From SBBG01 sp033717875 (GTDB lineage: Bacteria; Pseudomonadota; Gammaproteobacteria; Ga0077554; Ga007554): a DNA stretch of 64,000 bases. Within the stretch, counting starts at the first letter, position 1. Each line of letters begins with the position of its first letter. The position numbers and the translations under genes are program-made. The notes under the pieces were generated by a model, which made no database searches, was not told the DNA's origin, and saw only the letters and a list, made by a program, of their open reading frames with translations. Location of the stretch: NCBI GenBank assembly GCA_033717875.1, contig JADDKJ010000014.1, positions 1 through 64,000 on the forward strand, given 5' to 3'. Shown in pieces: positions 41,233 through 49,403 of this stretch.

Positions 41233-41661
41233 TCAGGGCGTGGCCACGGCTTCCGGTTGCGTGATGAACGACAGCTTGGTGACGCCGGCGTTTTGCACCA
41301 GGGCCATCAAGCGGGCGACGTGCTGATAGGCCAGTTCGCCATCGGCGCGCAGCTCCACCGCCGGCGGGGTATTTTTCGCCACCAGTTCCCGCAATTTGTT
41401 GCGCAGCGCCTCCTGGCTGACCGGTTGTCCGTCGAGATGGAGCTGCGCGTCGCGCGTCAGACTGATCACCAGGCGTTTTTCGACGGTGGCTGACGGCTGG
41501 GCGCTGGCTTTGGGCAGGTTGAGTTTGACCTTGTTGGTGAGCAGCGGCGCGGCGATGATGAACACCACCAACAGCACCAGCATCACATCCACCAGCGGCG
41601 TGACGTTGATCTCGTGCATCGGTTGCGGCGTGCCGCCGCGATCGAGTTGTCCGAAGGCCAT
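41233..41661 (-). CDS. exbD: Biopolymer transport protein ExbD
   Basis: 142 residues, one N-terminal helix (INVTPLVDVMLVLLVVFIIAAPLL) with the key proton-pathway Asp in VTPLVDVMLVLL. The periplasmic domain follows. It works with ExbB and TonB to energise outer-membrane receptors. It is separated from exbB by the 150-bp multi-hairpin repeat, an odd place within a three-gene set. Confidence 0.93.
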   Translation of the reverse strand: MAFGQLDRGGTPQPMHEINVTPLVDVMLVLLVVFIIAAPLLTNKVKLNLPKASAQPSATVEKRLVISLTRDAQLHLDGQPVSQEALRNKLRELVAKNTPPAVELRADGELAYQHVARLMALVQNAGVTKLSFITQPEAVATP

Positions 41662-41681
41662 TTACTTGCTCTCCTCTTGAT

Positions 41682-41831
41682 GAAACGCTGAATAATTCCA
41701 TCCTGGAATTCTCAGCGGACGAAAAGCAAAAATGTGATTTTTGCTTTTACTTCATTTTTAAATCACTTACTGTGATTGAAAAATGCCGGCACATCCTTGT
41801 GCCGGCGGAAGCGCTAATAAATCAGCGCTTC
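41682..41831 (-). repeat. Multi-hairpin repeat family, full form (copy 4) between exbB and exbD
   Basis: 150 bp with the same stem order as 12310-12461. The first arm pair is CGCTGA/TCAGCG here but CTCTGA/TCAGAG there. The terminal hairpin has GAAGCGCT/AGCGCTTC here and CCTCTGA/TCAGAGG there. The central stem GCCGGCAC-ATCCTT-GTGCCGGC is extended to 8 bp. Both sides of stems change together, which argues for a selected structure. The exbB stop codon (TGA, complement at 41822-41824) lies inside it. Confidence 0.85.
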
Positions 41832-42562
41832 TCGTGATGATGCCCGGCGATGGCGCGCAGCGCGCGTTCCGAAGCGAGGTGGCTCAACAGGTCGTAGGCG
41901 AAACTGTCGAGGGTGTTGCCGAATACTTTCAGGCGGCGCAGGAAGGTATTGTACGCCACGACCGCCGGCAGGGCGCAGGCAATGCCCGCCGCCGTCGCGA
42001 TCAGCGCCTCGCCGATCGGCCCCGCGACCACGTTCAGATCGGCCGAGCCGCTGCCCGCGATGCCTTCGAGGGCCGACATGATGCCGATCACGGTGCCGAA
42101 CAGGCCGACGAAGGGGGCGGTGTTGCCGATCGTCGCCAGCGTGCCGAGACCGGCCTCGGAATGGGTGACCTGATCCTGAATCGCCTGGCGCAGGGCGCGC
42201 GTCAGCGCATCGGTGATGTTGTTGAGGTTTTTCGCCGCCTCGGCCGGGTCGCCATGGTGCGATTGATAGTGCTCCAGCGCGTTTACGCCGCTTCTGGTGA
42301 GGCGCGCCAGAGAGCAGGTATCGGGTGAGGCGGCGCTGTTTTTGAGATATTCGACCGCATTCGGGCTATCCCAGAATTGTTTCGCATATTCCTCATTGGC
42401 ACGCCGCGCACGCCACAGCTCCAGTCCCTTGTAGACGATCAGAAACCACGTCACCAGCGACAGCGCCACCAGCAGATACAGGACGCCTGCCACGATGGGA
42501 TCGCCGTGTCCCAGGCTCGCCGTCATGGAAGCGGCGGCGTTCGGTACTTCATTGCTCATCAT
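41822..42562 (-). CDS. exbB: Biopolymer transport protein ExbB (MotA/TolQ/ExbB family)
   Basis: 246 residues, three membrane helices. The typical NTAPFVGLFGTVIGIM near residue 140 and GEALIATAAGIACALPAVVAYN (about 175-200) mark the proton channel helices. ATG 42562 (followed by another ATG) has GGAAAG just upstream. Its final codons (GAG AAG CGC TGA) are given by the multi-hairpin repeat. It lies 19 bp after tonB in the same direction. Confidence 0.93.
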   Translation of the reverse strand: MMSNEVPNAAASMTASLGHGDPIVAGVLYLLVALSLVTWFLIVYKGLELWRARRANEEYAKQFWDSPNAVEYLKNSAASPDTCSLARLTRSGVNALEHYQSHHGDPAEAAKNLNNITDALTRALRQAIQDQVTHSEAGLGTLATIGNTAPFVGLFGTVIGIMSALEGIAGSGSADLNVVAGPIGEALIATAAGIACALPAVVAYNTFLRRLKVFGNTLDSFAYDLLSHLASERALRAIAGHHHEKR

Positions 42563-42581
42563 CTTTCCTCAATGCTGATTC

Positions 42582-43322
42582 TCAGGGTGAATCCAAACTG
42601 AAACGTACTGGCACATTCACTGTCCCCCGAACGGTTTTGTCTCCCTGCCGGGCGGGGACGAATTTCCAGCCGCGCACCGCTTGCAGACCCGCTTTATCAA
42701 GTATCGGCGAGCCGGAGCTGGTCAATACCTGAACATCTTCCGGCAAGCCCTCCGGGCTCACCATGACGCGCAGCACCACCGTGCCCTGTATGTTCAACCT
42801 TCTGGCGTTGGCAGGGTAATCGGGCCTGGGATTGTTCAGATAAGCCGCATTAAAGCTGGGTGGCTCGATGGCGGAGACAGGTGCGGGCGGCGCGGCGACC
42901 GGTTCCTTGCGGGGTTCCGCGACAACGACGGGCGGTGGCGGGGCCTCGACGTGTTTTACCGGCTCGGCCACGGGTTGCGGTACGGGGAGGGCGGGCAGGG
43001 GCTCTGCGGTCTGCACAACCGGCCGTTCGATCGCGCGCTGCACAGGCGGAGTTGTCTGTCTGATGGGGGGTGTGACGATGGGTGGCGGCGGTGGAATGAT
43101 CACCGGCTGAGATTTGGGCGGCGGTGGAGGCGTGGCAAGATCTACCTCCAGTATGCGGGCGGGCGGCAAAATGGAACGATCGCTCCAAAGGTGCAAAAAG
43201 ACCGGGATCAGGATACCATGCGCCAGGAGGGTGATAACGATGGCTGTCAGCGTCAGATGCGGCTGCGGTTGCCGCTTATCCGCTGTGTGGATCAGGTGTT
43301 CCTGTAATGCCATTGTCCCCAT
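42582..43322 (-). CDS. tonB: Energy-transducing protein TonB
   Basis: 246 residues. An N-terminal membrane helix (LTAIVITLLAHGILIPVFLHL) is followed by a long Pro-rich linker (about 60-160, PPPPPKSQPVIIPPPPPI) and the C-terminal TonB fold (RPDYPANARRLNIQGTVVLRV, ending FSLDSP). It transmits the proton-motive force to outer-membrane receptors. ATG 43322 or 43313 may start it. It is first of tonB-exbB-exbD and is divergent from the metal ABC importer (230 bp apart). Confidence 0.93.
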   Translation of the reverse strand: MGTMALQEHLIHTADKRQPQPHLTLTAIVITLLAHGILIPVFLHLWSDRSILPPARILEVDLATPPPPPKSQPVIIPPPPPIVTPPIRQTTPPVQRAIERPVVQTAEPLPALPVPQPVAEPVKHVEAPPPPVVVAEPRKEPVAAPPAPVSAIEPPSFNAAYLNNPRPDYPANARRLNIQGTVVLRVMVSPEGLPEDVQVLTSSGSPILDKAGLQAVRGWKFVPARQGDKTVRGTVNVPVRFSLDSP

Positions 43323-43552
43323 AAGCAAAAGTGCGCCTTCTCGACGTGTCGATTTTTAACTATAATGTGAATTCTTTGCGAATTTTCATACTACTTCGGG
43401 TTTAAGTCCGCAAAAATCGCCGCCGATCAAGCATCTGATCTTATGATAAAAGAAAAAAACTTCATACAGTACACCATGGCGAGCAAGATCCTGTCAAGCC
43501 GGTGTAGAACCGCACATTTGTGCCGATATGTTCCAGGACGTGGAAACAAATC

Positions 43553-44527
43553 ATGAGTAATATGCGCTCCCTTGCAACCCGATTCCTGCTCCTGCTGCCG
43601 GCCGTATGCCTTTGCGGTGCGCTCAATGCCGCCGAAGCCGACGGCAGGCTCACCGTCGTCACCACCGTCGCGCCCATCACCAATATCGTGCAGAACGTCG
43701 GTGGAAAATATGTCAAGGTATCCGGTATCGTGCCCGACGGCACCGACTCCCACACCTTCGAACCCACGCCGGCCGATGCGAAAATGCTCAGCACTGCTGA
43801 TATTATCGTCGTCAACGGCCTGCACCTTGAGCTGCCGACGGTGAAGCTGGCGGAGAAGGTCAAGAAGCGGCAGACCCCCATCATTCACCTCGGTGAGCGC
43901 GCCTTGCGCAAGGAGGACTGGAAATTCGATTTCAGTTTCCCCAAGGAGAAAGGCCACCCGAACCCGCATTTGTGGCCGAACATCGCCCTGGCGATACGCT
44001 ATACCGAAATCGCCCGCGATAGCCTTGCGGCCCGAGACCCGGCGCACCGCGAGGGCTATGCCGCCAATGCCGCGGCGTTCGTGGCGAAGCTGCAAAAGCT
44101 CGACGCGGCGATCTTCGCCTGCGTCAAATCCATCCCGGAGAAGAACCGCAAACTGGTGACCTATCACGACTCCTTCGCCTATTTTGCGCCGCGCTACGGC
44201 ATGAAGGTGATCGCCGCCATCCAGCCCTCGGATTTCGCCGAGCCCAGCCCGCGCGATGTCATCAATATCATCGAACAGCTCAGGCGCGAGAAGGTGCCCG
44301 CCATCTTCGGTTCGGAGGTCTTTCCCAGCAAGGTTCTTGAACAGATCGCCCGCGAAACGCGCGTCAAATTCGTCGACCAGCTTTCCGACGACGAGCTGCC
44401 GCCCCCGCCTAAAAATTCGTTCATCGGCATGATGGCGAACAATATGGCGATCATGGCCGAGGCCCTGGGCGGCAATCCAGGCTGCGTTGCCCAGGTGGAC
44501 ACCGGCAACGTCGAGCCGGCGATGTAA
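43553..44527 (+). CDS. Zn/Mn-type ABC transporter substrate-binding protein (ZnuA/MntC family)
   Basis: 324 residues with a signal peptide ending LNAAEA. Cluster A-I metal-binding protein. Metal-ligand regions are DSHTFEPTPADA (His), GHPNPHLWPN (His) and TYHDSFAYFAPRYG (His). The fourth ligand is probably in the IFGSEVFPS or DDELPP part. It has no long His-rich loop, so Mn or Fe is as likely as Zn. It starts the three-gene importer and faces tonB divergently. ATG 43553 is preferred to an upstream in-frame start. Confidence 0.85.
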   Translation: MSNMRSLATRFLLLLPAVCLCGALNAAEADGRLTVVTTVAPITNIVQNVGGKYVKVSGIVPDGTDSHTFEPTPADAKMLSTADIIVVNGLHLELPTVKLAEKVKKRQTPIIHLGERALRKEDWKFDFSFPKEKGHPNPHLWPNIALAIRYTEIARDSLAARDPAHREGYAANAAAFVAKLQKLDAAIFACVKSIPEKNRKLVTYHDSFAYFAPRYGMKVIAAIQPSDFAEPSPRDVINIIEQLRREKVPAIFGSEVFPSKVLEQIARETRVKFVDQLSDDELPPPPKNSFIGMMANNMAIMAEALGGNPGCVAQVDTGNVEPAM

Positions 44528-44536
44528 GGGAAGCAC

Positions 44537-45322
44537 ATGCACGCAGCGGTGGCTCTCAGCGATGTTTCCGTCGCTTACAAAAACAAGGTTGTTTTCACCC
44601 ATCTCTCGCTGGAGATTCCGCCCGGCCGGTTTGCCGGTGTCGTCGGCCCCACAGGCTCGGGCAAGACCACCTTGCTGAAAACCATCCTCGGTACCCACGA
44701 GGTATTCGCGGGTGAAGTGAAACTGTTGGGACAACGTGTGGACAAGCTGCCGGCGGGCAGCATCGGTTACGTGCCCCAGCTCGAAAGCGTGGACTGGAGT
44801 TTTCCCGTCACCGTCGAGCAGGTGATCCTGATGGGGCTCTATACCAACAAGCGCTTGCTGCCCTGGCCCACCCGCCAGGAGCGCAACAAGGTTCATCACC
44901 TGGCGCGGCGGCTAGGGATACATGACTGCCTGCATCACCACATCGTCAACATCTCCGGCGGTCAGCGCCAGCGCGCCTTCCTGGCGCGCGCGCTCGTCAA
45001 CAGCCCCAAGCTGCTGGTGCTGGATGAACCGACCGCCGGCGTCGATATCAAGACCCAGCACGACGTGCTGCACCTGCTGGGCGATCTGAACCGCGAAGGC
45101 ATCACCATCCTGCTGACGACGCACGACCTGAACGCGGTCGCCTCGCATCTGCCGTGGGTGATCTGCTTCAACGGCGGACTGGTCGCCCAAGGCAAACCGC
45201 GCGACATCTTCACCAACGGCATTCTTACCAAGACCTACGGCGGCGACATTGTCATCGTGGAATATGGCGATCACTTCCTGATCGCCAACAGCACACCGCT
45301 GCATCTGACAGAGAAGAACTAG
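44537..45322 (+). CDS. Metal ABC transporter ATP-binding protein (ZnuC/MntB family)
   Basis: 261 residues. Walker A is GPTGSGKTTL near residue 36, signature NISGGQRQRA near 138 and Walker B LLVLDEPTAGVD near 158. It powers the importer with the preceding binding protein. The gene begins 9 bp after the upstream stop. The C-terminal regulatory sequence is short, unlike E. coli ZnuC with its His-rich end, which again makes the metal uncertain. Confidence 0.9.
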   Translation: MHAAVALSDVSVAYKNKVVFTHLSLEIPPGRFAGVVGPTGSGKTTLLKTILGTHEVFAGEVKLLGQRVDKLPAGSIGYVPQLESVDWSFPVTVEQVILMGLYTNKRLLPWPTRQERNKVHHLARRLGIHDCLHHHIVNISGGQRQRAFLARALVNSPKLLVLDEPTAGVDIKTQHDVLHLLGDLNREGITILLTTHDLNAVASHLPWVICFNGGLVAQGKPRDIFTNGILTKTYGGDIVIVEYGDHFLIANSTPLHLTEKN

Positions 45323-45325
45323 AAT

Positions 45326-46258
45326 ATGGACATCCTTCTGGAGCCGCTGGCCTACGAGTTTTTCCGGCACAGCCTGCTGGCATCGCTGATGGTAGGGGCG
45401 CTGTGCGGGCTGATCGGCGTCTACATCGTGCTGCGCGGCATGAGTTACATCGGCCACGGCTTGTCCCACGCCGCGTTCGGCGGCGCCGTGGTGGGGTTTA
45501 CGCTCAATCTGAATTTTTATGTCGGCGCGGGCGCCATGGGTCTGCTGGCGGCGATACTCATCAACCAGGTGACGAAAGGCGGCAAGATCAAATCCGACGC
45601 CGCCATCGGCATCGTCACCACCGCCTTCTTCGCGCTCGGCGTCGCCATCATCAGCCGCGTGCGCAAATTCACCCAGAGTTTCGAGGCCGCGCTGTTCGGC
45701 AACATTCTCGGTGTCACCAACGACGACCTCATCGTCATCGCCGCCGTCACCCTCCTTACGCTCGCGCTGGTGTTCCTGCTCTACAAGCCGCTGTTGTTTT
45801 CCACCTTCGACCCCGAAGCGGCGCGCGTCTTCGGCATTCCCACCGGCGTGGTGCAGCTTGCCTTCTCGTTTATCCTCACTCTGGCCATCATCGCCTCGAT
45901 GAACATCGTCGGCGTCACCATGATCGCCGCCACCCTCGTCATCCCCGCCATCACCGCGCGCATGCTGACAGACAGCTTCAGCCGCATGCTGATCTACTCC
46001 ACCAGTATCGGTGCCGTGATGGGGCTGGTGGGCATGTATCTAAGCTACTTCCTCAATGCCGCTTCCGGCGCCACCATCGTCCTGTTCGGCGCCAGCCTGT
46101 TCTGCCTGGTGCTGCTGTTCAATTACATCAAGGAACGCTTCGTCCTCCACGAGCACATCCACCGCCACGGTGAAGTCATTCACTCTCATCCTCATGGTCC
46201 GAGACATGAACAGCGCGAGGTGTCCCAGGCGGAGGGGGAACGGCGTGGCGAAGGATAA
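45326..46258 (+). CDS. Metal ABC transporter permease (ZnuB/MntC family)
   Basis: 310 residues, about eight membrane helices. Family hallmarks are GVYIVLRGMSYIGHGLSHAAFGG near residue 30 and GVTMIAATLVIPAITARMLTD near 200. The C-terminal tail is His-rich (HEHIHRHGEVIHSHPHGPRHE), a feature that can bind metal on the cytoplasmic side. It lies three bases after the ATPase gene. A fragment of the multi-hairpin family follows the stop. Confidence 0.92.
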   Translation: MDILLEPLAYEFFRHSLLASLMVGALCGLIGVYIVLRGMSYIGHGLSHAAFGGAVVGFTLNLNFYVGAGAMGLLAAILINQVTKGGKIKSDAAIGIVTTAFFALGVAIISRVRKFTQSFEAALFGNILGVTNDDLIVIAAVTLLTLALVFLLYKPLLFSTFDPEAARVFGIPTGVVQLAFSFILTLAIIASMNIVGVTMIAATLVIPAITARMLTDSFSRMLIYSTSIGAVMGLVGMYLSYFLNAASGATIVLFGASLFCLVLLFNYIKERFVLHEHIHRHGEVIHSHPHGPRHEQREVSQAEGERRGEG

Positions 46259-46573
46259 ACCACATATCGGGAACCGCTGATTTATTCAGAGCTTCCTGCG
46301 TTTTTTTTGAATCTGTAACGAATCTGTAATCTCCCATCCCTTATTATCCTCCTTCAGGGCAATTCCCCTGACTCTCGATATCGGGAGATTTCCGTGCAAT
46401 GACGCACAAGCCAGGCAGAATTACCCACTCTGCCTGAATTCCCACCCCCTCCCGGGAAGGCGCTTGGCCACGGATGGCCACTATTTTTTGACGGCTGTGT
46501 GCGCAGTAAATTCAAGAAGGGCATGAGGCCAACCTGACAAGCGGTTGGCCCCGATAAAGCGCAGGGAAAACGA
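46259..46573. terminator. Convergent intergenic region with terminator-like hairpins
   Basis: No gene. GGAACCGCTGA-TTTAT-TCAGAGCTTCC (about 46270-46296) is a tail-hairpin fragment of the multi-hairpin family. TGGCCA-CGGA-TGGCCA (46465-46480) followed by CTATTTTTT (46481-46489) is a likely terminator of the metal importer operon. GGCCAACC/GGTTGGCC (46527-46550) is near the 3' end of moaE and may end that transcript, but lacks a U-run. Confidence 0.6.
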
Positions 46574-47077
46574 TCAGGCGGTGCGTCTGATACTCACCGC
46601 GTTGTTTGCGGCGGCTTCGGCGGCCGGGTCTTTGGTGTTGTGCTCGACCCAGCGCTGGCCTTGGGGTGTGGTTTCGCGTTTCCAGAACGGTGCGCGTTCT
46701 TTCAGGTAGTTGATGACGAAGCGGCAGGCGTCGAAGGCGTTGGCACGGTGCGCCGACCACACGGCGACCAACACGATCGGGTCACTGGGGCGGATGGCGC
46801 CGTGGCGGTGTATCACCAGGATATTCATCACTTCCCATTTTTCCGCGGCTTCCTCGCAGACTTTCTCGATATGGCGCTCGGTCATGCCGGGGTAGTAGTC
46901 GAGAAACATCTCCGATACCTGGTGGCCGTCGTTGAAGTCGCGCATGGTGCCGACGAAGGTGACCACACCGCCATATTTTCCCGTTGCAACGTCGGAAGTT
47001 TGATAATCGTCGGTCGCCTGGCAGGGGTCGAGCGCCTCTTCCTGGACGATGACTTTGATGTGAGTCTGCACGGCCAT
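46574..47077 (-). CDS. moaE: Molybdopterin synthase catalytic subunit MoaE
   Basis: 167 residues. With MoaD it inserts two sulfurs into cyclic pyranopterin monophosphate to make molybdopterin. Signatures are GGVVTFVGTMRDFNDG, VIHRHGAIRPSD, the catalytic-region ANAFDACRFVINYLKERAPFWKRE and the C-terminal basic tail. ATG 47077 has GGAGG 7 bp upstream, in the end of moaD. It is the last gene of the minus-strand moaA-moaC-moaD-moaE set. Confidence 0.93.
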   Translation of the reverse strand: MAVQTHIKVIVQEEALDPCQATDDYQTSDVATGKYGGVVTFVGTMRDFNDGHQVSEMFLDYYPGMTERHIEKVCEEAAEKWEVMNILVIHRHGAIRPSDPIVLVAVWSAHRANAFDACRFVINYLKERAPFWKRETTPQGQRWVEHNTKDPAAEAAANNAVSIRRTA

Positions 47078-47079
47078 GA

Positions 47080-47316
47080 TCAACCTCCGGTCACGGGCGG
47101 GAAGAAGGCGACCTCATCGCCGTTTTTTACGGCGTGGGCGCCATCGGTGTATTCCATATTGACGGCAATCAAGGTGCTGGCGGGCAATTCCTGGCCGCCA
47201 GCGGCCTTTTTCCACAGATCGGCGACGGTGATGGTGTCGCCGTCAATGGAAACGGTGTCCTCGGCGCGTCCCATACGGTCGCGCATGCTGGCGAAATAAC
47301 GTACTTTGATATTCAT
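47080..47316 (-). CDS. moaD: Molybdopterin synthase sulfur carrier subunit MoaD
   Basis: 78 residues of ubiquitin-like fold, ending in the essential Gly-Gly (FFPPVTGG). The C-terminal thiocarboxylate donates sulfur. It is activated by MoeB, encoded at 50350. The moaE start lies right after its stop. Confidence 0.95.
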   Translation of the reverse strand: MNIKVRYFASMRDRMGRAEDTVSIDGDTITVADLWKKAAGGQELPASTLIAVNMEYTDGAHAVKNGDEVAFFPPVTGG

Positions 47317-47340
47317 GTCCGGTCTCAGACTTGCCGCTAC

Positions 47341-47829
47341 TTAACCCTGCGCCGCTCTGCGCCAGGTGCCCGATTTTCCGCCCGACTTTTCCAGCAGGCC
47401 GATGCCATCCATCACCATGCCGCGGTCCACGGCCTTGCACATGTCATAAATGGTGAGCAGGGCGACCTGCACGGCGGTCAGCGCCTCCATCTCCACGCCG
47501 GTCTGGCCGCCGCAGCGTACCGTGGCGCGGCAATAGACGGCGTTGTTTTCCGGCTCGGGGGTGAGTTCGATATCGACATGCGTGATGCTGATCGGATGAC
47601 ACAAGGGGATGATGTCGGCGGTCTTTTTGGCGCCCATGATGCCCGCCACGCGCGCAATGCCGAGTACGTCGCCCTTCTTGTGCGTGCCCTGCATGATCAT
47701 TTCCAGGGTCTTGGGGTTCATGTAGATGCGGCCTTCGGTGACGGCCTCGCGCTGGGTAACGGCCTTGGTGCCGACATCCACCATGTGGGCCTCGCCCTTG
47801 GCGTTGAAATGGGTGAATTCGTTTTCCAT
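47341..47829 (-). CDS. moaC: Cyclic pyranopterin monophosphate synthase MoaC
   Basis: 162 residues. Completes conversion of the MoaA product to cyclic pyranopterin monophosphate. Motifs: GEAHMVDVGTKAVTQREA near the start, GKGDVLG-like KKGDVLGIARVAGIMGAKKT, PLCHPISITHVDI and the KAVDRGMVMDGIGLLEKSGGKSG end. It lies 24 bp before moaD. Confidence 0.95.
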   Translation of the reverse strand: MENEFTHFNAKGEAHMVDVGTKAVTQREAVTEGRIYMNPKTLEMIMQGTHKKGDVLGIARVAGIMGAKKTADIIPLCHPISITHVDIELTPEPENNAVYCRATVRCGGQTGVEMEALTAVQVALLTIYDMCKAVDRGMVMDGIGLLEKSGGKSGTWRRAAQG

Positions 47830-47914
47830 CTGTATATACCTATGCCATTCTCAATTCAGGACGGTGTTGCGATTGTGCCTCGCGCGTTGTGCGCATGGTA
47901 GCACAAATCGGCGC

Positions 47915-49012
47915 TCAGCCGCCGATCTGCGTCATGCTGCCGCGATGCAGTTGGGTGATGTCGATCTTGGCGTCGGAGCGCTTCTTTGCTTCGTAGCCAT
48001 CGATGGCCTTGTCGGCGAATGCCTTGCGGAAGAGTGCGATCATATCGTCGTCGCTGCCGCCCTGGCGCATCACTTGGCGCAGGTTGTATTCGTCATCGGA
48101 GTACAGGCAGTTGCGGATGCTGCCGTCGGCGGTGACGCGGATGCGCGAGCAGTTGCCGCACAGGCTGCGGGTGAAGGCGGGAATGACGGCGATCTTGCCG
48201 GCGTAGCCGGGAACCTTGAATATGTGATGTTCGGTGCGCGTGCCGGGCGCGGGGCCGATGTCGGGATAGCGCGCCTTGATGCGCGCCACGATGGTTTCCG
48301 CGCTGGTGAAGTGGTCCCCGGTGTTCCAGATCTGTTCGGCGTCGAAGGGCATGAATTCGATAAAGCGCACTGTGACGGCGTGATCCTTGGTGTATTCGGT
48401 GAACTTTTCCAGTTCATCTTCGTTGAAGCCATGCATGAACACCGCGTTGACTTTCACGCGCTGAAAGCCCGTGTCCAGCGCCAGCTTGATATTGCTGAGC
48501 ACGGTATCGACGCCGGGGCGGCGGGTGATGCGCATGAAGCGGTCGGTGTCCATGCTGTCCAGGCTGACGTTGATGCCGGTGAGTCCCGCGTCAAGCAGAT
48601 CCTTGGCGTAGCGGTGCAGTAGCAGTCCGTTGGTAGTAAGATGGACGCCCTTGATGCCGGGCGTGGCGGCCGCGCCTGCCACGAGATCGACGATATCCTT
48701 GCGAATGGTGGGCTCGCCGCCGGTGAAGCGTACCTTCTTCACGCCTACCTTGGCGAGCACCGAGATGATGCGCAGGGTTTCCTCGGCGGTGAGCATCTCG
48801 TCCTTATGTCTGAATTCGACCCCTTCCTCGGGCATGCAGTAGGTACAGCGCAGGTTGCATCTGTCCGTAACGGCGATGCGGACGTAATCGAAGGTGCGCC
48901 CGAAGGTGTCCTGCAATGGAGGCAAGCGGGATGTGCGGGGGCCGGGTATCACGAGGGATTCCCCAGAGGCTGTGTTTGGGCTTTCCGCAAGGTTGGAATT
49001 GTTCTGGAACAT
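47915..49012 (-). CDS. moaA: GTP 3',8-cyclase MoaA (radical SAM)
   Basis: 365 residues. First enzyme of molybdenum-cofactor synthesis. The N-terminal radical-SAM cluster motif is CNLRCTYC near residue 60. The second [4Fe-4S] site is CGNCSRIRVTADGSIRNC, and the C-terminus ends in Gly-Gly. ATG 49012 follows AGGAGG by 9 bp. It leads the moaA-C-D-E set; a -10-like TATACT on the minus strand lies at 49062-49067. I saw no obvious Moco riboswitch in the short leader. Confidence 0.95.
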   Translation of the reverse strand: MFQNNSNLAESPNTASGESLVIPGPRTSRLPPLQDTFGRTFDYVRIAVTDRCNLRCTYCMPEEGVEFRHKDEMLTAEETLRIISVLAKVGVKKVRFTGGEPTIRKDIVDLVAGAAATPGIKGVHLTTNGLLLHRYAKDLLDAGLTGINVSLDSMDTDRFMRITRRPGVDTVLSNIKLALDTGFQRVKVNAVFMHGFNEDELEKFTEYTKDHAVTVRFIEFMPFDAEQIWNTGDHFTSAETIVARIKARYPDIGPAPGTRTEHHIFKVPGYAGKIAVIPAFTRSLCGNCSRIRVTADGSIRNCLYSDDEYNLRQVMRQGGSDDDMIALFRKAFADKAIDGYEAKKRSDAKIDITQLHRGSMTQIGG

Positions 49013-49403
49013 GGTTGTGGGCCTCCTAACGATGGGGTAGCGCACCCGACATCAATAACCAAGTATAATAGTCAGGTAATTTAAACATACACTACACCCC
49101 CCTTGCATGGCAAGCGGTCCACTTGATGTCTGGTCATTGATCTGCGCATAAATTTGCCTTTTATTCGTACGCGACTGCTACTATATATCGGCTGATCGGC
49201 AGATTCTTTTAATACATCAAGCGTTCGCGGCTCTTTATTAATTTTTAGTTGGAGCGAGATTTTATTACGTTGTTCTGCTTTTTACCATAAAATTGTCTCA
49301 ATTTGTAGATATTTTGTCCGTTTTGAGGGGTTTGTGTGCTTTCTTTGGCGTTTTGTGTGAACAACTAAAGAATTTCGTAAGATGGGCGCGGAAGGGTTTA
49401 TAA
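49013..49403. other. AT-rich spacer between moaA and the kelch gene
   Basis: About 390 bp, much more AT-rich than its neighbours, with no reading frame I can support. It carries the moaA ribosome site (AGGAGG, minus) and, at the right edge, GGAAGGG for the kelch gene. Several T-runs and TTTTAGTTGG, TTGTCTCAA and TTTTGTCCG segments could house promoters, but no consensus pair is clear. Confidence 0.5.

Noticed and set aside
43323..43552. Possible Fur or Zur box between tonB and the metal importer
   Set aside because: I found no stretch with a convincing GATAATGATAATC or Zur-type match. A -10-like TATAGT on the minus strand alone is too weak.
43443..43556. 37-codon open frame overlapping the start of the metal-binding-protein gene
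   Set aside because: No ribosome site and no recognisable features. A leader peptide cannot be excluded but is not supported.
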